A stretch of 64,000 nucleotides of DNA from Amphibacillus marinus (lineage in GTDB: Bacteria > Bacillota > Bacilli > Bacillales > Amphibacillaceae), in assembly GCF_900110345.1 (NCBI RefSeq), contig NZ_FODJ01000003.1, positions 1-64,000 on the forward strand. Direction: 5' to 3'. The translations under genes and the position numbers were made by a program. Numbering within the stretch: position 1 is the first letter of the stretch; every line of letters begins with the position of its first letter. The notes under the pieces are model-generated. The model was given only the letters and a program-made list of their open reading frames with translations, was not told where the DNA came from and made no database searches. Shown here piece by piece: positions 1 to 9,380 of the stretch.

Positions 1-228
1 AAGCGACTGTTCAATAGCGTACAGCTAGATCAGCCAGACTGTCGCACAGGGTTTTTCTGTGCAAAAGGAAGGATGAACGAGATGCTAGCTATTAGGAGCT
101 TGAGCTAGATCTAAAAATTAACCGTTTGTATGACACTTGTCAGGTCTTATCTAGTTTTGAGGGTACATGACTTCAAGTAGTACGTTCAGAATCCTGAACT
201 GACCCACAGCCTGTGGGCCTCAATAATG
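1..228. other. rRNA operon spacer upstream of 5S
   Basis: No protein gene is visible. The stretch around 150-170 (ttatctagttttgagggtac) resembles the spacer that usually follows 23S rRNA in Bacillaceae. The canonical 3' end of 23S is not recognisable, so 23S probably ends before the window. A short hairpin, GCACAG (44-49) with CTGTGC (57-62), could be a processing site or terminator remnant. Confidence 0.45.
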
Positions 229-229
229 G

Positions 230-344
<115 letters not shown>

Positions 345-391
345 TAGTAACAAATTTAATATCTTTTGTAGTTAATATTTAACTACACTGT

Positions 392-468
<77 letters not shown>

Positions 469-578
469 AATTAATTTTTCTTGCTACGTTGAATAACTTA
501 CTTAGCTAGAAAATAATCATGTACTATAAGTGCAACCAATTCAATTGTTTCTTTTGAATTATTTTTTTTGGAAAAAAT

Positions 579-655
579 GGTCCGGTAGTTCAGTTGGTTA
601 GAATGCCTGCCTGTCACGCAGGAGGTCGCGGGTTCGAGTCCCGTCCGGACCGCCA
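579..655 (+). tRNA. tRNA-Asp (GTC)
   Basis: A 77-nt cloverleaf with acceptor GGTCCGG pairing with CCGGACC, anticodon loop CTGTCAC (anticodon GTC), T-loop GGTTCGAGTCC and encoded CCA. It lies 110 bp after the initiator tRNA and is probably co-transcribed with it and the 5S gene. Confidence 0.96.
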
Positions 656-670
656 TACATATTAGCTAAG

Positions 671-713
671 CTATATTTCGTTTTCTTTAATGAAAGCAAG
701 ATATAGTTTTTTT
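671..713 (+). terminator. terminator of the 5S-tRNA unit
   Basis: An imperfect stem (arms 671-685 and 692-706, with G-T pairs) encloses a short loop and is followed by seven T residues at 707-713. It lies between tRNA-Asp and thiL. Confidence 0.7.
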
Positions 714-818
714 ATTTATTCCAGATTAAGATGTAATGAAGGCAGCATAATAATTATTTTCGATTTCTTTCTCGATTTTTGCTATTATAGGTATAGCGTA
801 AGAAAGGATGCTAGCCTA

Positions 819-1796
819 ATGGATGAATTTAGTTTTATTGAAGCAATTAAACAGCCTTTTTATCGAAATCAGCAAATTATTAGAGGTATTGGCGATGATG
901 CTGCTGTTTTTCGTGAACCTTATCGAGATGTGGTGACAGCTGTTGATACATTTGTAGAGGGTGTCCACTTTTCACGGAAAACAATGGAGCCATTTCATGT
1001 TGGCTATCGAATTTTGGCGGCAAACTTAAGTGACATGGCAGCTATGGGAGCAGAGCCAATTTCTTATCTTGTCGCTATTGTCGTTCCGTCAAGCTGGAGT
1101 GATAATGAACTAAAAGAAGTTTATCGGGGCTTAGCGACAATAGCAAAGAAATATAAAGTTGATTTAATTGGTGGCGATACGGTCATTGGGGCTCAATTTG
1201 TGTTAACCGTAACAATAAATGGGGCAGTTGAGCGTGGGAAAGCACGTTATCGACATCAAATGCAAGCTAATGATTTGATATTTGTAACGGGAACATTAGG
1301 TGATTCAGCAGCGGGTTTATCGATATTATTAGATAATAAACGGACAAATAGTGTAGAGACCAGTTATCTAATTAATCGCCATCGCATGCCAACTCCACGC
1401 GTTCCCTTTGCCCGTGAAATGGCAAGGCTTAGATGCGTTGCGCTAAACGACATTAGTGACGGGATCTCTAGTGAAGCAAACGAGCTTGCCCAAGCATCGG
1501 GTTTAACCGTTTATCTAGATGAAAACCAAATTCCTATATCAAAAGCGTTAGCCCAATTTCCAATTGGGGATCAGCAGATGTTTAAACTAAGCGGGGGAGA
1601 GGACTTTGAATTACTTGGTTCTATTGCACCTTCCGAGTGGGATAAGCTTAAAGAAGTTGCCCAAAAATCAGCTACTCAACTTACCCAAATTGGATTTGTC
1701 AAAGACGAATCAGAACGGAATGGCAAAGTTTTTATAAAATCAGATGGAGACTACTACAGGTTACTTGAACCGAATGGTTATGTTCATCGAAGCTAG
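819..1796 (+). CDS. thiL: thiamine-monophosphate kinase
   Basis: ThiL uses ATP to phosphorylate thiamine monophosphate to thiamine pyrophosphate, the active cofactor, in the cytosol. The protein is about 325 aa, the normal family length. Near the N terminus GIGDDAAV is the AIRS-type ATP/Mg motif. DTFVEGVHF and LSDMAAMGAEP follow, and GGDT (about residue 120) and LSGGEDFEL (about residue 260) are further ThiL motifs. The ATG at 819 is chosen because AAGGA lies about nine bases upstream; a longer in-frame opening back to 690 runs into the terminator and is not family-like. It is the first gene of a tight run with tsaE, tsaB, rimI and tsaD, the same order as Bacillus thiL-ydiBCDE. Confidence 0.96.
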   Translation: MDEFSFIEAIKQPFYRNQQIIRGIGDDAAVFREPYRDVVTAVDTFVEGVHFSRKTMEPFHVGYRILAANLSDMAAMGAEPISYLVAIVVPSSWSDNELKEVYRGLATIAKKYKVDLIGGDTVIGAQFVLTVTINGAVERGKARYRHQMQANDLIFVTGTLGDSAAGLSILLDNKRTNSVETSYLINRHRMPTPRVPFAREMARLRCVALNDISDGISSEANELAQASGLTVYLDENQIPISKALAQFPIGDQQMFKLSGGEDFELLGSIAPSEWDKLKEVAQKSATQLTQIGFVKDESERNGKVFIKSDGDYYRLLEPNGYVHRS

Positions 1797-1804
1797 GTGA
1801 GATT

Positions 1805-2254
1805 ATGAAGGAAATATTAACACACACTGCTAAGGAAACACAATCAGTTGCCCAGCAGCTTGCAAGAAAATTAAGACCTAATAGTACTATTACTTTAACG
1901 GGGGACTTAGGTGCGGGTAAAACGACTTTTACAAAAGGTTTAGGGGCAGGTTTAGGTGTGAAACGAACAATTAATAGCCCTACTTTTACAATTGTTAAAA
2001 CGTATAGTGGTAATATTCCACTTTATCATATTGATGCATATCGTCTTGAGGATAGTGAAGAGGATATTGGATTTGATGACTATTTCTATGGCGGTGGGAT
2101 CACGGTTGTTGAGTGGCCCCAGTTTATTGAACCGTTCTTACCTACAGAACGCCTTGATTTAACAATTGAGCGAAAGGGTGAAGACGAACGGCTAATTCGT
2201 TGCCAGCCAAGGGGAGTTTCTTTTGAAAAGATTTGTGAGGAGTTGGGGCAATGA
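1805..2254 (+). CDS. tsaE: tRNA t6A synthesis ATPase TsaE
   Basis: TsaE is the small ATPase of the TsaBDE complex that makes N6-threonylcarbamoyladenosine at position 37 of ANN-decoding tRNAs. The 149-aa protein has the P-loop GDLGAGKTTF at about residues 33-42. The family motif SPTFTIV follows at about 58-64, HIDAYRL at about 76, and VEWP near 102. It begins eight bases after thiL. Its stop overlaps the start of tsaB (ATGA type), so the two are probably translationally coupled. Length and motifs are fully typical. Confidence 0.96.
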   Translation: MKEILTHTAKETQSVAQQLARKLRPNSTITLTGDLGAGKTTFTKGLGAGLGVKRTINSPTFTIVKTYSGNIPLYHIDAYRLEDSEEDIGFDDYFYGGGITVVEWPQFIEPFLPTERLDLTIERKGEDERLIRCQPRGVSFEKICEELGQ

Positions 2255-2946
2255 CAATTTTAGCAATTGATACTTCTAATGAAATGATGGGTCTTGCACT
2301 ATATCATGATCAAAAAATAATAGCCGAATATGTATCATCAAATAAAAATCAGCATTCTACACGACTAATGCCAGCGATCAATCAAATCATGGCAGATGCG
2401 CACCTTAAGCCTAAAGAGCTAACTAAAATTGTTGTAGCTAAGGGACCGGGTTCATATACTGGAGTTAGGATTGGTTTATCTGTGGCTAAGACGATGGCAT
2501 GGAGCTTGCAAATTCCGATTGTTGGTCTGTCAAGCCTGCAAGCATTAGCTTATTCAGCTAAACCTTACCAGACAATGATATGTCCTTTTTTCGATGCGCG
2601 TAGAGGTTTAGTGTATACCGGCCTTTACAATCAGCATGGAAAGGTGGTTATGACAGATCAGAACCTTTTAATGACCGACTGGTTGGCCCAGCTGAAGAAA
2701 GACGAACAGAAGTGTGTGTTTATTAGTCCAGATATAGCGGTCTATCAAGAGCAAATTATTGAAGTATTGGGTGATCAAGCCCTTTTTGCTGACTCTGGCT
2801 TTAATTATGCTCGACCAAGCATGCTAGCGTTTGCTGGTGCTGATATGGGTGCACAAAGTGTTCATGAGCTAGTCCCCAATTATATTCGTTTAGTGGAAGC
2901 TGAGGTGAAGTGGCTTGAAGCTCGCAGAAACCAAGGCAATGCCTAA
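2251..2946 (+). CDS. tsaB: tRNA t6A synthesis protein TsaB
   Basis: TsaB is the inactive ASKHA-fold partner of TsaD in t6A synthesis; it scaffolds TsaD and TsaE. The protein is 231 aa. It starts with the family signature ILAIDTSNE. AKGPGSYTGVRIG lies at about residues 64-76 and DARRGLVYTGLY at about 116. It overlaps tsaE by four bases and rimI by eight, so the operon is very compact. Confidence 0.95.
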   Translation: MTILAIDTSNEMMGLALYHDQKIIAEYVSSNKNQHSTRLMPAINQIMADAHLKPKELTKIVVAKGPGSYTGVRIGLSVAKTMAWSLQIPIVGLSSLQALAYSAKPYQTMICPFFDARRGLVYTGLYNQHGKVVMTDQNLLMTDWLAQLKKDEQKCVFISPDIAVYQEQIIEVLGDQALFADSGFNYARPSMLAFAGADMGAQSVHELVPNYIRLVEAEVKWLEARRNQGNA

Positions 2947-3385
2947 TGTAAGTATTCGAGCAATGGAGTTAGTTGATTTAGATGAGGTAGCGCTGATTGA
3001 AGTTAAGTCGTTTACTACACCTTGGTCAAAAGCACTCTACCAGAAAGAATTAATTGAAAACCAATTTGCTCATTATTATGTAATAGAAGTCAATCAGCAA
3101 GTCGTTGGTTTTTGCGGAGTGTGGCTTGTACTAGATGAAGCACAGGTAACCAACATTGCCATTGATCCAAGTTATCGTGGTAAGGGCTACGGTGCAATGC
3201 TCTTCCAATATATATTAAATCGTGCTTTACTTAGGGGCGCCACGCAGCTATCGTTGGAAGTCAGGAAGTCTAACCATGCTGCCAAGGCGATGTATAAAAA
3301 ATTTGGTTTAGAAAAAGCTGGTATTCGTAAAAATTATTACACTGATAATAATGAGGATGCCATAGTTATGTGGGTGAAACTATGA
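2939..3385 (+). CDS. rimI: ribosomal protein S18 alanine N-acetyltransferase
   Basis: A GNAT-fold N-acetyltransferase that, by family knowledge, acetylates the N-terminal alanine of ribosomal protein S18. From the ATG at 2939 the protein is 148 aa. [16 protein letters not shown] (about residues 66-81) is the acetyl-CoA loop, and [17 protein letters not shown] (about 102-118) is the RimI substrate/CoA region. The ATG at 2939 fits better than the longer opening at 2915 because the protein then begins in the conserved region. Its stop overlaps the tsaD start as ATGA, continuing the coupled operon. Confidence 0.93.
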   Translation: MPNVSIRAMELVDLDEVALIEVKSFTTPWSKALYQKELIENQFAHYYVIEVNQQVVGFCGVWLVLDEAQVTNIAIDPSYRGKGYGAMLFQYILNRALLRGATQLSLEVRKSNHAAKAMYKKFGLEKAGIRKNYYTDNNEDAIVMWVKL

Positions 3386-4413
3386 GAGAAGAACATAGTA
3401 CGTATATTTTAGCGATTGAAACAAGCTGTGATGAAACAGCAGTAGCCATTATTAAAGATGGGACAGAGGTAATAGCTAATGTTGTTGCTTCGCAGATTAA
3501 AAGTCATCAACGATTTGGTGGTGTGGTCCCTGAAGTAGCCTCACGTCATCATGTCGAACAAATAACCTATGTACTTGAGCAGGCGTTAACAGAAGCTACC
3601 ATGACTATCGAAGAGATTGATGCTATTGCTGTTACTGAAGGACCAGGTTTAGTCGGTGCCCTGCTAGTTGGTGTGAGTGCTGCTAAAGCGCTAGCCTTTG
3701 CTCATCAGAAGCCGTTAATTGGGGTCCATCATATTGCAGGACATATTTATGCAAACCGGTTGCAAGAGGAGTTTAGCTTTCCGTTGCTAGCTTTAGTTGT
3801 CTCGGGTGGGCATACTGAGCTTATTTTGATGAACGAGCATGGTAGTTTTGAAGTGATTGGTGAAACGAGAGATGATGCTGCTGGTGAAGCATACGATAAG
3901 GTGGCACGTACAATGCATTTACCTTATCCGGGCGGTCCAGAGGTTGATCGACTAGCCCATCTCGGTCAAGATACACTTCAATTTCCTCGAGTATGGTTAG
4001 AAGAGGACTCGTTAGATTTTAGCTTTAGTGGGCTAAAATCAGCTGTCATTAATAAACTACACAATGCTGATCAACAAGGGCTCATTTTGAAGAAAGAAGA
4101 TATTGCGGCTAGCTTTCAAGCGAGTGTAGTAGAGGTGTTGACTGAGAAAACATATCGTGCTGCTAATCAGAACAGAGTTAAGCAAGTCATTGTTGCGGGT
4201 GGAGTGGCTGCGAATAAAGGGCTCCGCACGGCTTTAGCTGAGCGCTTTGATCAAACTGATATTCAATTATCAATTCCTCCATTCGCTTTATGTACCGATA
4301 ATGCTGCTATGATCGGGGCAGCTGCAATGGTTGCCTACCAAAAAGGAAACCGTGCTGATTGGGCAATGAATGCGAACCCTGGTCTTGACTTAGAAGCATA
4401 TGGGCGAAGATAA
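3382..4413 (+). CDS. tsaD: tRNA threonylcarbamoyltransferase TsaD
   Basis: TsaD is the catalytic subunit that transfers threonylcarbamoyl to A37 of tRNA. It is an ASKHA-family metalloprotein of about 343 aa. [13 protein letters not shown] is at the N terminus and VPEVASRHH at about residue 52. The metal-binding HHIAGH lies at about 115-120 and VSGGHTEL at about 137. The C-terminal [12 protein letters not shown] and DNAAMIGAA blocks complete the fold. The ATG at 3382 overlaps the rimI stop. This is the last gene of the operon; a hairpin terminator follows within 70 bp. Confidence 0.97.
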   Translation: MREEHSTYILAIETSCDETAVAIIKDGTEVIANVVASQIKSHQRFGGVVPEVASRHHVEQITYVLEQALTEATMTIEEIDAIAVTEGPGLVGALLVGVSAAKALAFAHQKPLIGVHHIAGHIYANRLQEEFSFPLLALVVSGGHTELILMNEHGSFEVIGETRDDAAGEAYDKVARTMHLPYPGGPEVDRLAHLGQDTLQFPRVWLEEDSLDFSFSGLKSAVINKLHNADQQGLILKKEDIAASFQASVVEVLTEKTYRAANQNRVKQVIVAGGVAANKGLRTALAERFDQTDIQLSIPPFALCTDNAAMIGAAAMVAYQKGNRADWAMNANPGLDLEAYGRR

Positions 4414-4441
4414 CCAACAAGCCGGCCAGAATACGAACTAA

Positions 4442-4481
4442 AGTTACCCACAATTCCTGTGTGAAATGTGGGTAACTTTTT
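4442..4481 (+). terminator. terminator after tsaD
   Basis: Perfect 11-bp arms AGTTACCCACA (4442-4452) and TGTGGGTAACT (4467-4477), then a T run. Both arms contain TTACCCACA, one base away from a DnaA box, so the terminator merges into the DnaA-box cluster to its right. Confidence 0.85.
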
Positions 4482-4508
4482 CATTCGCTGCTATAAAAAG
4501 CTTTTTTA

Positions 4509-4603
4509 TGTGGGTAATTTCTGTGGATAAATAGTAATTGTTTTGTGGACAATGTGTATAACTCAGTTGATAACCCATAAAACGCTGTTCTTTCTGTGGA
4601 TAA
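4509..4603. promoter_or_regulatory. DnaA-box cluster between tsaD and ydiF-like gene
   Basis: Read on the minus strand, this region holds perfect TTATCCACA boxes at 4522-4530 and 4595-4603, TTATACACA at 4553-4561, TTGTCCACA at 4544-4552, and TTACCCACA at 4509-4517 and in both terminator arms. DnaA recognises TTATNCACA. As I recall, the gcp-ydiF intergenic region of Bacillus subtilis is one of its DnaA-box clusters outside oriC. The same gene pair flanks the boxes here, which supports a conserved DnaA-titration or regulatory site. Confidence 0.8.
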
Positions 4604-4619
4604 TTAGCAAGCTAACTAA

Positions 4620-6542
4620 TTAGCTTTGTAAAGTCTCCCATTCCTCCATCAATACACTAATCTCTGCTGTTAGTTTGTGATTGTGCTCAGTTAATTGCAA
4701 TGCTTGTTCATGATCCTGAAAAACGTTTGGTTGGCAAAGTAGCTCCTCATTCTCAGCAATCTTTGCTTCAAGCTGTTCAATTTTTTCTTCTATTTCTTCA
4801 ATTTGACGAAGACGTTTACGTTCTGCCTGTTTCCGGTGTTTTTCTTCTTGAAAGCTTGTCCGATTTAACGAAACCTCATTGTCTTCGTCCTTTACATTAT
4901 TTAAAGCTTCAAGTTCACGAGTTTCTGCCAATTTTTCTGAATAATAATCGTAATCACCTAAGAAGACAGTCATGCCATCAGCTTGTTGCTCGAAGACTTG
5001 GGTAGCTATCTCATTGATAAAGTACCGATCATGTGAGACAAACAATATTGTTCCAGGATAGTCGAGTAAGGCAGCCTCAAGGATTTCTTTACTGTCTAAG
5101 TCTAAGTGGTTAGTCGGCTCATCAAGAATCAGTAAATTTGCCTGCTGCATCATCAGCTTTGCTAGGGCGAGTCGAGCTTTTTCTCCACCACTCAATGTTG
5201 AGACCGTTTTTAAAACGTCTTCACCCGAGAATAAGAAGTTGCCCAGAATAGTCCTTATATCACGCTCATTCATATGGGGATAATCGTCCCAAAGCTCAAG
5301 GAGAACAGATTTATTAGAATTTAACTTTGCCTGCTCCTGATCATAGTACCCGATTTCAACATTTGCGCCTACCTGGATTTGCCCGCTTGTCTGTTTATAA
5401 TCAGCAATAATGGTTTTCAGCAAAGTTGTTTTACCGACACCATTTGGACCGACTAGCGCAATCCGTTCACCTCTTGTTATGCGAAAGTTAAGGCCGTAAA
5501 AAACAGCCTGCTGTTCATTTGCAAATTGGAAAGCTAAATTCTCTACCTTTAAGACATCGTTCCCACTACGTCTTTTTATCGTAAACTGAAAGTTAGCGGA
5601 TCCTTCATCACCTTGGGGACGATCAAGTCGCTCTATTTTTGCTAGCTGCTTGCGTCTACTTTGAGCGCGTTTCGTAGTAGATGCCCGAACAAGATTGCGC
5701 TGAACGAAATCCTCAAGCTTTTTTATTTCAGTCTGTTGCTTCTCAAATAGCTTCATCTCACGTTCATAATCAAGTGCTTTTTGGTCCAAATATTTTGAAT
5801 AGTTGCCATGAAATTTCTTTGAGTGCTGGCGCGATATTTCATAGACCATTGTCACCGTCTTATCAAGAAAATAACGGTCGTGTGAGACAATCACAATTGA
5901 CCCATGATAGTTATTAAGGAAGCCTTCAAGCCATGTTAATGTGTCAATATCTAAGTGGTTAGTTGGTTCATCAAGAATTAGTAGATCGGGCTTAGCAAGC
6001 AGTAGCTTGCCTAGCGCAAGTCTAGTCTTTTGCCCACCACTTAGTTCTTCAATTGTTGTATTGAAATCATAGTCAGAGAAGTTAAGTCCATGTAAGACGC
6101 TGCGGATGTCTGATTCGTATTGGAAGCCACCGTCATTTTTAAAGGCCACTTGGCGTTGGTCATAGTGATTAAGTAACTGCTGATAGCGGTCTGGATCTAC
6201 TAACAAATCTGGGTCACCCATTTTTTCTTCCATCGCTCTAAGGGCTTGTTCTTCTACAATTAATGAATGAAAAACATTAAGCATCTCATCCCAAATGGTT
6301 TCCTTGCTTTCTAAGCCTGTATGCTGGTCCAAGTAACCAATTGAGATATCTCTTGGGTGGAACAATTCACCTTCGTCATAGGATAGCTTGCCTGCCATTA
6401 TTTTAAGCAGGGTGGATTTACCTGCACCATTACGTCCAACAATTGCAATACGATCATGTGTTTTAATCTCTAGTTTTATTTGGCTCAAGATTGTTTCTGC
6501 TCCAAATCGTTTCACTAATTGATTTATTTGCATTAAAATCAT
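4620..6542 (-). CDS. ABC-F family ATPase (YdiF-like)
   Basis: A duplicated-ABC protein of 640 aa without membrane segments. ABC-F proteins bind the ribosome E site and relieve stalling or mediate antibiotic resistance. The first nucleotide-binding domain has Walker A GRNGAGKST (about residue 36-44), the signature LSGGQK (about 165) and Walker B LLILDEPTNHLD. A charged linker follows at about 240-310. The second domain has GPNGVGKTT (about 365), LSGGEKARLALA and a second DEPTNHLD. The C-terminal ~100 residues form an acidic/basic coiled coil, as in YdiF. The ATG at 6542 has GAGGTG seven bases upstream. It converges on tsaD across the DnaA-box region. The ligand or function in this strain cannot be read from the sequence. 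Confidence 0.93.
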   Translation of the reverse strand: MILMQINQLVKRFGAETILSQIKLEIKTHDRIAIVGRNGAGKSTLLKIMAGKLSYDEGELFHPRDISIGYLDQHTGLESKETIWDEMLNVFHSLIVEEQALRAMEEKMGDPDLLVDPDRYQQLLNHYDQRQVAFKNDGGFQYESDIRSVLHGLNFSDYDFNTTIEELSGGQKTRLALGKLLLAKPDLLILDEPTNHLDIDTLTWLEGFLNNYHGSIVIVSHDRYFLDKTVTMVYEISRQHSKKFHGNYSKYLDQKALDYEREMKLFEKQQTEIKKLEDFVQRNLVRASTTKRAQSRRKQLAKIERLDRPQGDEGSANFQFTIKRRSGNDVLKVENLAFQFANEQQAVFYGLNFRITRGERIALVGPNGVGKTTLLKTIIADYKQTSGQIQVGANVEIGYYDQEQAKLNSNKSVLLELWDDYPHMNERDIRTILGNFLFSGEDVLKTVSTLSGGEKARLALAKLMMQQANLLILDEPTNHLDLDSKEILEAALLDYPGTILFVSHDRYFINEIATQVFEQQADGMTVFLGDYDYYSEKLAETRELEALNNVKDEDNEVSLNRTSFQEEKHRKQAERKRLRQIEEIEEKIEQLEAKIAENEELLCQPNVFQDHEQALQLTEHNHKLTAEISVLMEEWETLQS

Positions 6543-6795
6543 CTTTGTTCACCTCATCTTTATTAGTGTATCGCATTATTTATTCAGGTAGCAAGCAAAT
6601 CAGTATAGCTTTGTGGTAAAATTGTTTATACTGATAGCAAGTATGCTCATTACGCACAGGCCATTTTCGTAATAATAAAGTGCATGTAACTGTTTTCATA
6701 GGACATAAACGATATTATTTGGTAAACTGTACATACGAGACTGCAAATGACAAAACATAATAATAGAATAATTTTTAGAATAGAGGAGATTGAGC

Positions 6796-7434
6796 ATGGC
6801 AGGACAGAGTAAAATTCCACAAGCGACAGCAAAGCGGCTACCCTTATATTATCGCTTTTTAAATAATCTACATATACAAGGAAAGACTCGCGTATCATCC
6901 AAGGAATTAAGTGATGCGGTTAAGGTAGATTCAGCAACGATTAGACGGGACTTCTCATACTTTGGCGCTTTAGGCAAAAAAGGCTACGGCTACAATGTTG
7001 AATATTTATTAGGCTTTTTCCGAAAGACATTAGATCAGGATGAAACAACAACTGTTGCACTAATTGGTGTCGGTAACTTAGGAACTGCTTTCTTACATTA
7101 CAATTTCACAAAAAATAATAATACCAAAATTGCCATGGCCTTTGATGCGGATGAAAGCAAGGTTGGAGAAGAAATTGGTGGTGTAAAGGTGTATCATATT
7201 GATCAGCTAGAAGAAAAGCTGACCGATGTACAGGCAGCTATTTTAACTGTGCCTGGGTCAGTTGCGCAGCCAATTACGGAGCGCATCGTCAATTCAGGGA
7301 TAACAGGGATACTTAATTTCACACCAGCTCGAATTACCGTTCCTGATCATGTCAGAGTGCATCATATTGATCTTGCAGTCGAGCTCCAATCGCTTGTTTA
7401 CTTTATGAAGCATTATCCGTCAGAAAATAGCTAA
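6796..7434 (+). CDS. rex: redox-sensing transcriptional repressor Rex
   Basis: Rex binds NADH through a Rossmann fold and releases DNA when the NADH/NAD ratio rises, controlling fermentation and respiration genes. From the ATG at 6796 (AGAGGAGA upstream) the protein is 212 aa, the normal length. The N-terminal winged helix includes [11 protein letters not shown] and [14 protein letters not shown]. The NADH-binding [12 protein letters not shown] lies at about residues 91-102. The block [12 protein letters not shown] is conserved near the C terminus. It stands alone between the ABC-F gene and a glutamine amidotransferase gene and ends in a strong terminator. No operator site was identified. Confidence 0.96.
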   Translation: MAGQSKIPQATAKRLPLYYRFLNNLHIQGKTRVSSKELSDAVKVDSATIRRDFSYFGALGKKGYGYNVEYLLGFFRKTLDQDETTTVALIGVGNLGTAFLHYNFTKNNNTKIAMAFDADESKVGEEIGGVKVYHIDQLEEKLTDVQAAILTVPGSVAQPITERIVNSGITGILNFTPARITVPDHVRVHHIDLAVELQSLVYFMKHYPSENS

Positions 7435-7440
7435 CTAAAC

Positions 7441-7475
7441 AAGAGCATCTACATCATTATGTAGATGCTCTTATT
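7441..7475 (+). terminator. terminator after rex
   Basis: Perfect 14-bp arms at 7441-7454 and 7459-7472 (AAGAGCATCTACAT and its complement) enclose a CATT loop, followed by a T-rich run. Confidence 0.9.
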
Positions 7476-7499
7476 TACAGGAGAGGAGGCAACTATCAG

Positions 7500-8168
7500 A
7501 TGAGAATTCATGTTTTACAGCATGTTGAATTTGAAGGATTGGCTGCTGTTCAGGAGTGGATTAAAGCAAGAGGGTTTCCCTATATCATCCATCGCCTTGA
7601 TCTAATGGATCCATTACCAGAGCCAGATGAGGTCGATATGCTAATTAGCTTGGGAGGACCAATGAGCGCGAATGATGCTGAGTTGTGGTTAAGTGAAGAG
7701 CGTCTATTGATTCAGCAACTTATTAAAGCTGAAAAACCAATGGTCGGCATTTGTCTAGGCGCACAACAAATCGCTAAGGCGCTGGGTGCGAATATTTTTC
7801 AAGGTAAGAATAAGGAAGTTGGCTGGCATCCAATTCAAGCTAGTTGCTCAACCAGCCTACCAGAAATGCCTAATCAACTAACCGTCTTTCATTGGCATGG
7901 TGAGCAATTTGATTTGCCCAAAGGAGCGGTTAATCTGTTTCATAGCGCCGCATGTGCTAATCAAGGCTTTCTCTATCAAGAGCGCGTACTTGGTCTCCAG
8001 TTTCACTTTGAATCGACACAAGCAAGTATTGATGAGCTGTTAAGGCATGATAGTAGTTACATTGATCAAGGTCAGTATGTACAGAGCGCTGAAGTAATTC
8101 GCAATCATCCAATTCCTACTCAGAATAAGCAGCTTTTATTTCGGTTACTAGATCGCTTAATAGCGTAA
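7500..8168 (+). CDS. class I glutamine amidotransferase-like protein
   Basis: A stand-alone class I glutamine amidotransferase domain of 222 aa, related to the GMP synthase GATase domain. LISLGGPMSAND (about residues 49-60) is the oxyanion region. MVGICLGAQQIAKALG (about 81-96) carries the nucleophile Cys. FHWHGEQFDLP lies at about 130, and LGLQFHFEST (about 163-172) carries the catalytic His before Glu. The ribosome site GGAGAGGAGG lies about ten bases upstream. The substrate that receives the amino group is unknown; such proteins are often annotated as amidotransferases or gamma-glutamyl hydrolases. It is monocistronic, flanked by terminators. Confidence 0.85.
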   Translation: MRIHVLQHVEFEGLAAVQEWIKARGFPYIIHRLDLMDPLPEPDEVDMLISLGGPMSANDAELWLSEERLLIQQLIKAEKPMVGICLGAQQIAKALGANIFQGKNKEVGWHPIQASCSTSLPEMPNQLTVFHWHGEQFDLPKGAVNLFHSAACANQGFLYQERVLGLQFHFESTQASIDELLRHDSSYIDQGQYVQSAEVIRNHPIPTQNKQLLFRLLDRLIA

Positions 8169-8173
8169 CAAAA

Positions 8174-8210
8174 AAGTTCAGATCCTGATTATCTCCACTG
8201 ATCTGAACTT
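8174..8210. terminator. bidirectional terminator between convergent genes
   Basis: Eleven-bp arms AAGTTCAGATC (8174-8184) and GATCTGAACTT (8200-8210) lie between the convergent amidotransferase and ydiK-like genes. A-rich sequence on the left and T-containing sequence on the right allow use from either side. Confidence 0.75.
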
Positions 8211-8215
8211 CAACT

Positions 8216-8425
8216 TTATTTCTTGGTGTTTTTTTTGTACTGCTTTATTTTAAAATGGAGCTTAATAAGTCTAACTGTCAATCCATAATTAAAGCTGGTC
8301 ACCAGTGCTAATAGAATGGTAATTGGATTTAAAACAGTAGCTTCAATAGACTGGAAGGCAAAGTAGAGAAACACTGAGCCGACTATAAAATAGAAGCAGG
8401 CATGATGTAATGGTGAAATACGCAT
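8216..8425 (-). CDS. ydiK: YdiK-like small membrane protein
   Basis: A 69-aa protein with two predicted hydrophobic segments (about residues 9-27 and 30-50) and a very basic tail. Size, topology and position next to the CPBP protease gene and groES match Bacillus YdiK (DUF4305). No function is known. It lies eight bases after the upstream ydiL-like gene and is co-transcribed with it. Confidence 0.8.
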   Translation of the reverse strand: MRISPLHHACFYFIVGSVFLYFAFQSIEATVLNPITILLALVTSFNYGLTVRLIKLHFKIKQYKKNTKK

Positions 8426-8433
8426 AAAATAGC

Positions 8434-9150
8434 TTAGCCTCCAATGAGATTGATAATAATAAATTGCACTTCCTCAAAGTATTGCTCAATTTGCTCAGCA
8501 AAGAATAGCTGCATAACGACGACATAGCTGTTCATTAACACATGCGCCATAATGGGGACAATTAACCGTTTTGATTGAACATAAACAAAGGCAAATACAA
8601 AGCTAATAACAAAATAAACTAGCAAATGTGTGAAATCATTATGGACAACAGCAAAGACAAGGCCAGAAATGGTTCCCGCTATGAAGAAGTTTGTCCGTTT
8701 ATAGAGCTCTCCAAAAATAATTTTACGGAAAATAATTTCTTCTAATATCGGGCCGATAATGGCGACGATAAGAATAAATATCGGAAATACACGTGATATT
8801 TCCAGAATTGCTGTTGTATTTTCTGATTCTAATTGTAACCCAAATAGATAAACTTGAATTAAATTAGCAATTGCTTGACCAAAAAGCGCCATAACCACGC
8901 CAAGAATGCACCATACCACAGTCATTGTTCCACTAGCACGGTCATCGGCTCTTGGTAGCTGTCGATCTTTCCTCAATAAAATAATTGAAATAACGAGTGC
9001 CACAATAAAACTAAAGACCTGCCAATTAACCAAAATCGTTTGAGCAAGCTCAGGATTAAATGCTTGGCGATCCACCAACCAGACCACTGGATAGGATGAA
9101 AATTGAGCAAGAATGTAGGTTAAAAGAATGGCCATATATCTTTTAGGCAT
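8434..9150 (-). CDS. ydiL: CPBP-family intramembrane metalloprotease (YdiL-like)
   Basis: A polytopic membrane protein of 238 aa with about six to seven hydrophobic stretches. The CAAX-protease/bacteriocin-processing signature is present: EEIIFRK (about residue 136-142) with the catalytic glutamate pair, then FAVVHNDF (about 165) with the conserved His. A further HVLMN motif lies near residue 203. By family, these are Rce1-like proteases whose bacterial substrates are mostly unknown. A GGAGGC site precedes the ATG. It is transcribed divergently from groES, the same arrangement as ydiL-groES in Bacillus. Confidence 0.88.
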   Translation of the reverse strand: MPKRYMAILLTYILAQFSSYPVVWLVDRQAFNPELAQTILVNWQVFSFIVALVISIILLRKDRQLPRADDRASGTMTVVWCILGVVMALFGQAIANLIQVYLFGLQLESENTTAILEISRVFPIFILIVAIIGPILEEIIFRKIIFGELYKRTNFFIAGTISGLVFAVVHNDFTHLLVYFVISFVFAFVYVQSKRLIVPIMAHVLMNSYVVVMQLFFAEQIEQYFEEVQFIIINLIGG

Positions 9151-9268
9151 TGCGCTGCCTCCTTCACATTAATGAAAACTGCAATAAACGTATTTTACCA
9201 CAATCCTATCATAGAATTAAACCGTAACTTTCATGCATCATTTTTTTAAAAAAATTTAATCACAATAC

Positions 9269-9334
9269 TTGCAAAATAATAGTGAATTCATTATTATAAT
9301 AATTGTGTTAGCACTCTTTGAGTTTGAGTGCTAA
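9269..9334 (+). promoter_or_regulatory. groESL promoter with CIRCE operator
   Basis: A sigma-A-like promoter has TTGCAA at 9269-9274 and TATTAT at 9292-9297, spaced 17 bp. Directly downstream lies a perfect CIRCE element, TTAGCACTC (9308-9316), nine bases, then GAGTGCTAA (9326-9334). CIRCE is the HrcA repressor operator, so this operon is predicted to be under HrcA heat-shock control. Confidence 0.95.
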
Positions 9335-9380
9335 TAAAATCGTTTAAATCCAATTAAAAATACATGGAGGAGGTTTTATA

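Noticed and set aside
1-130. 3' end of 23S rRNA
   Set aside because: The canonical final block (gaggacttaacc and preceding helix) is not present; only the spacer pattern is.
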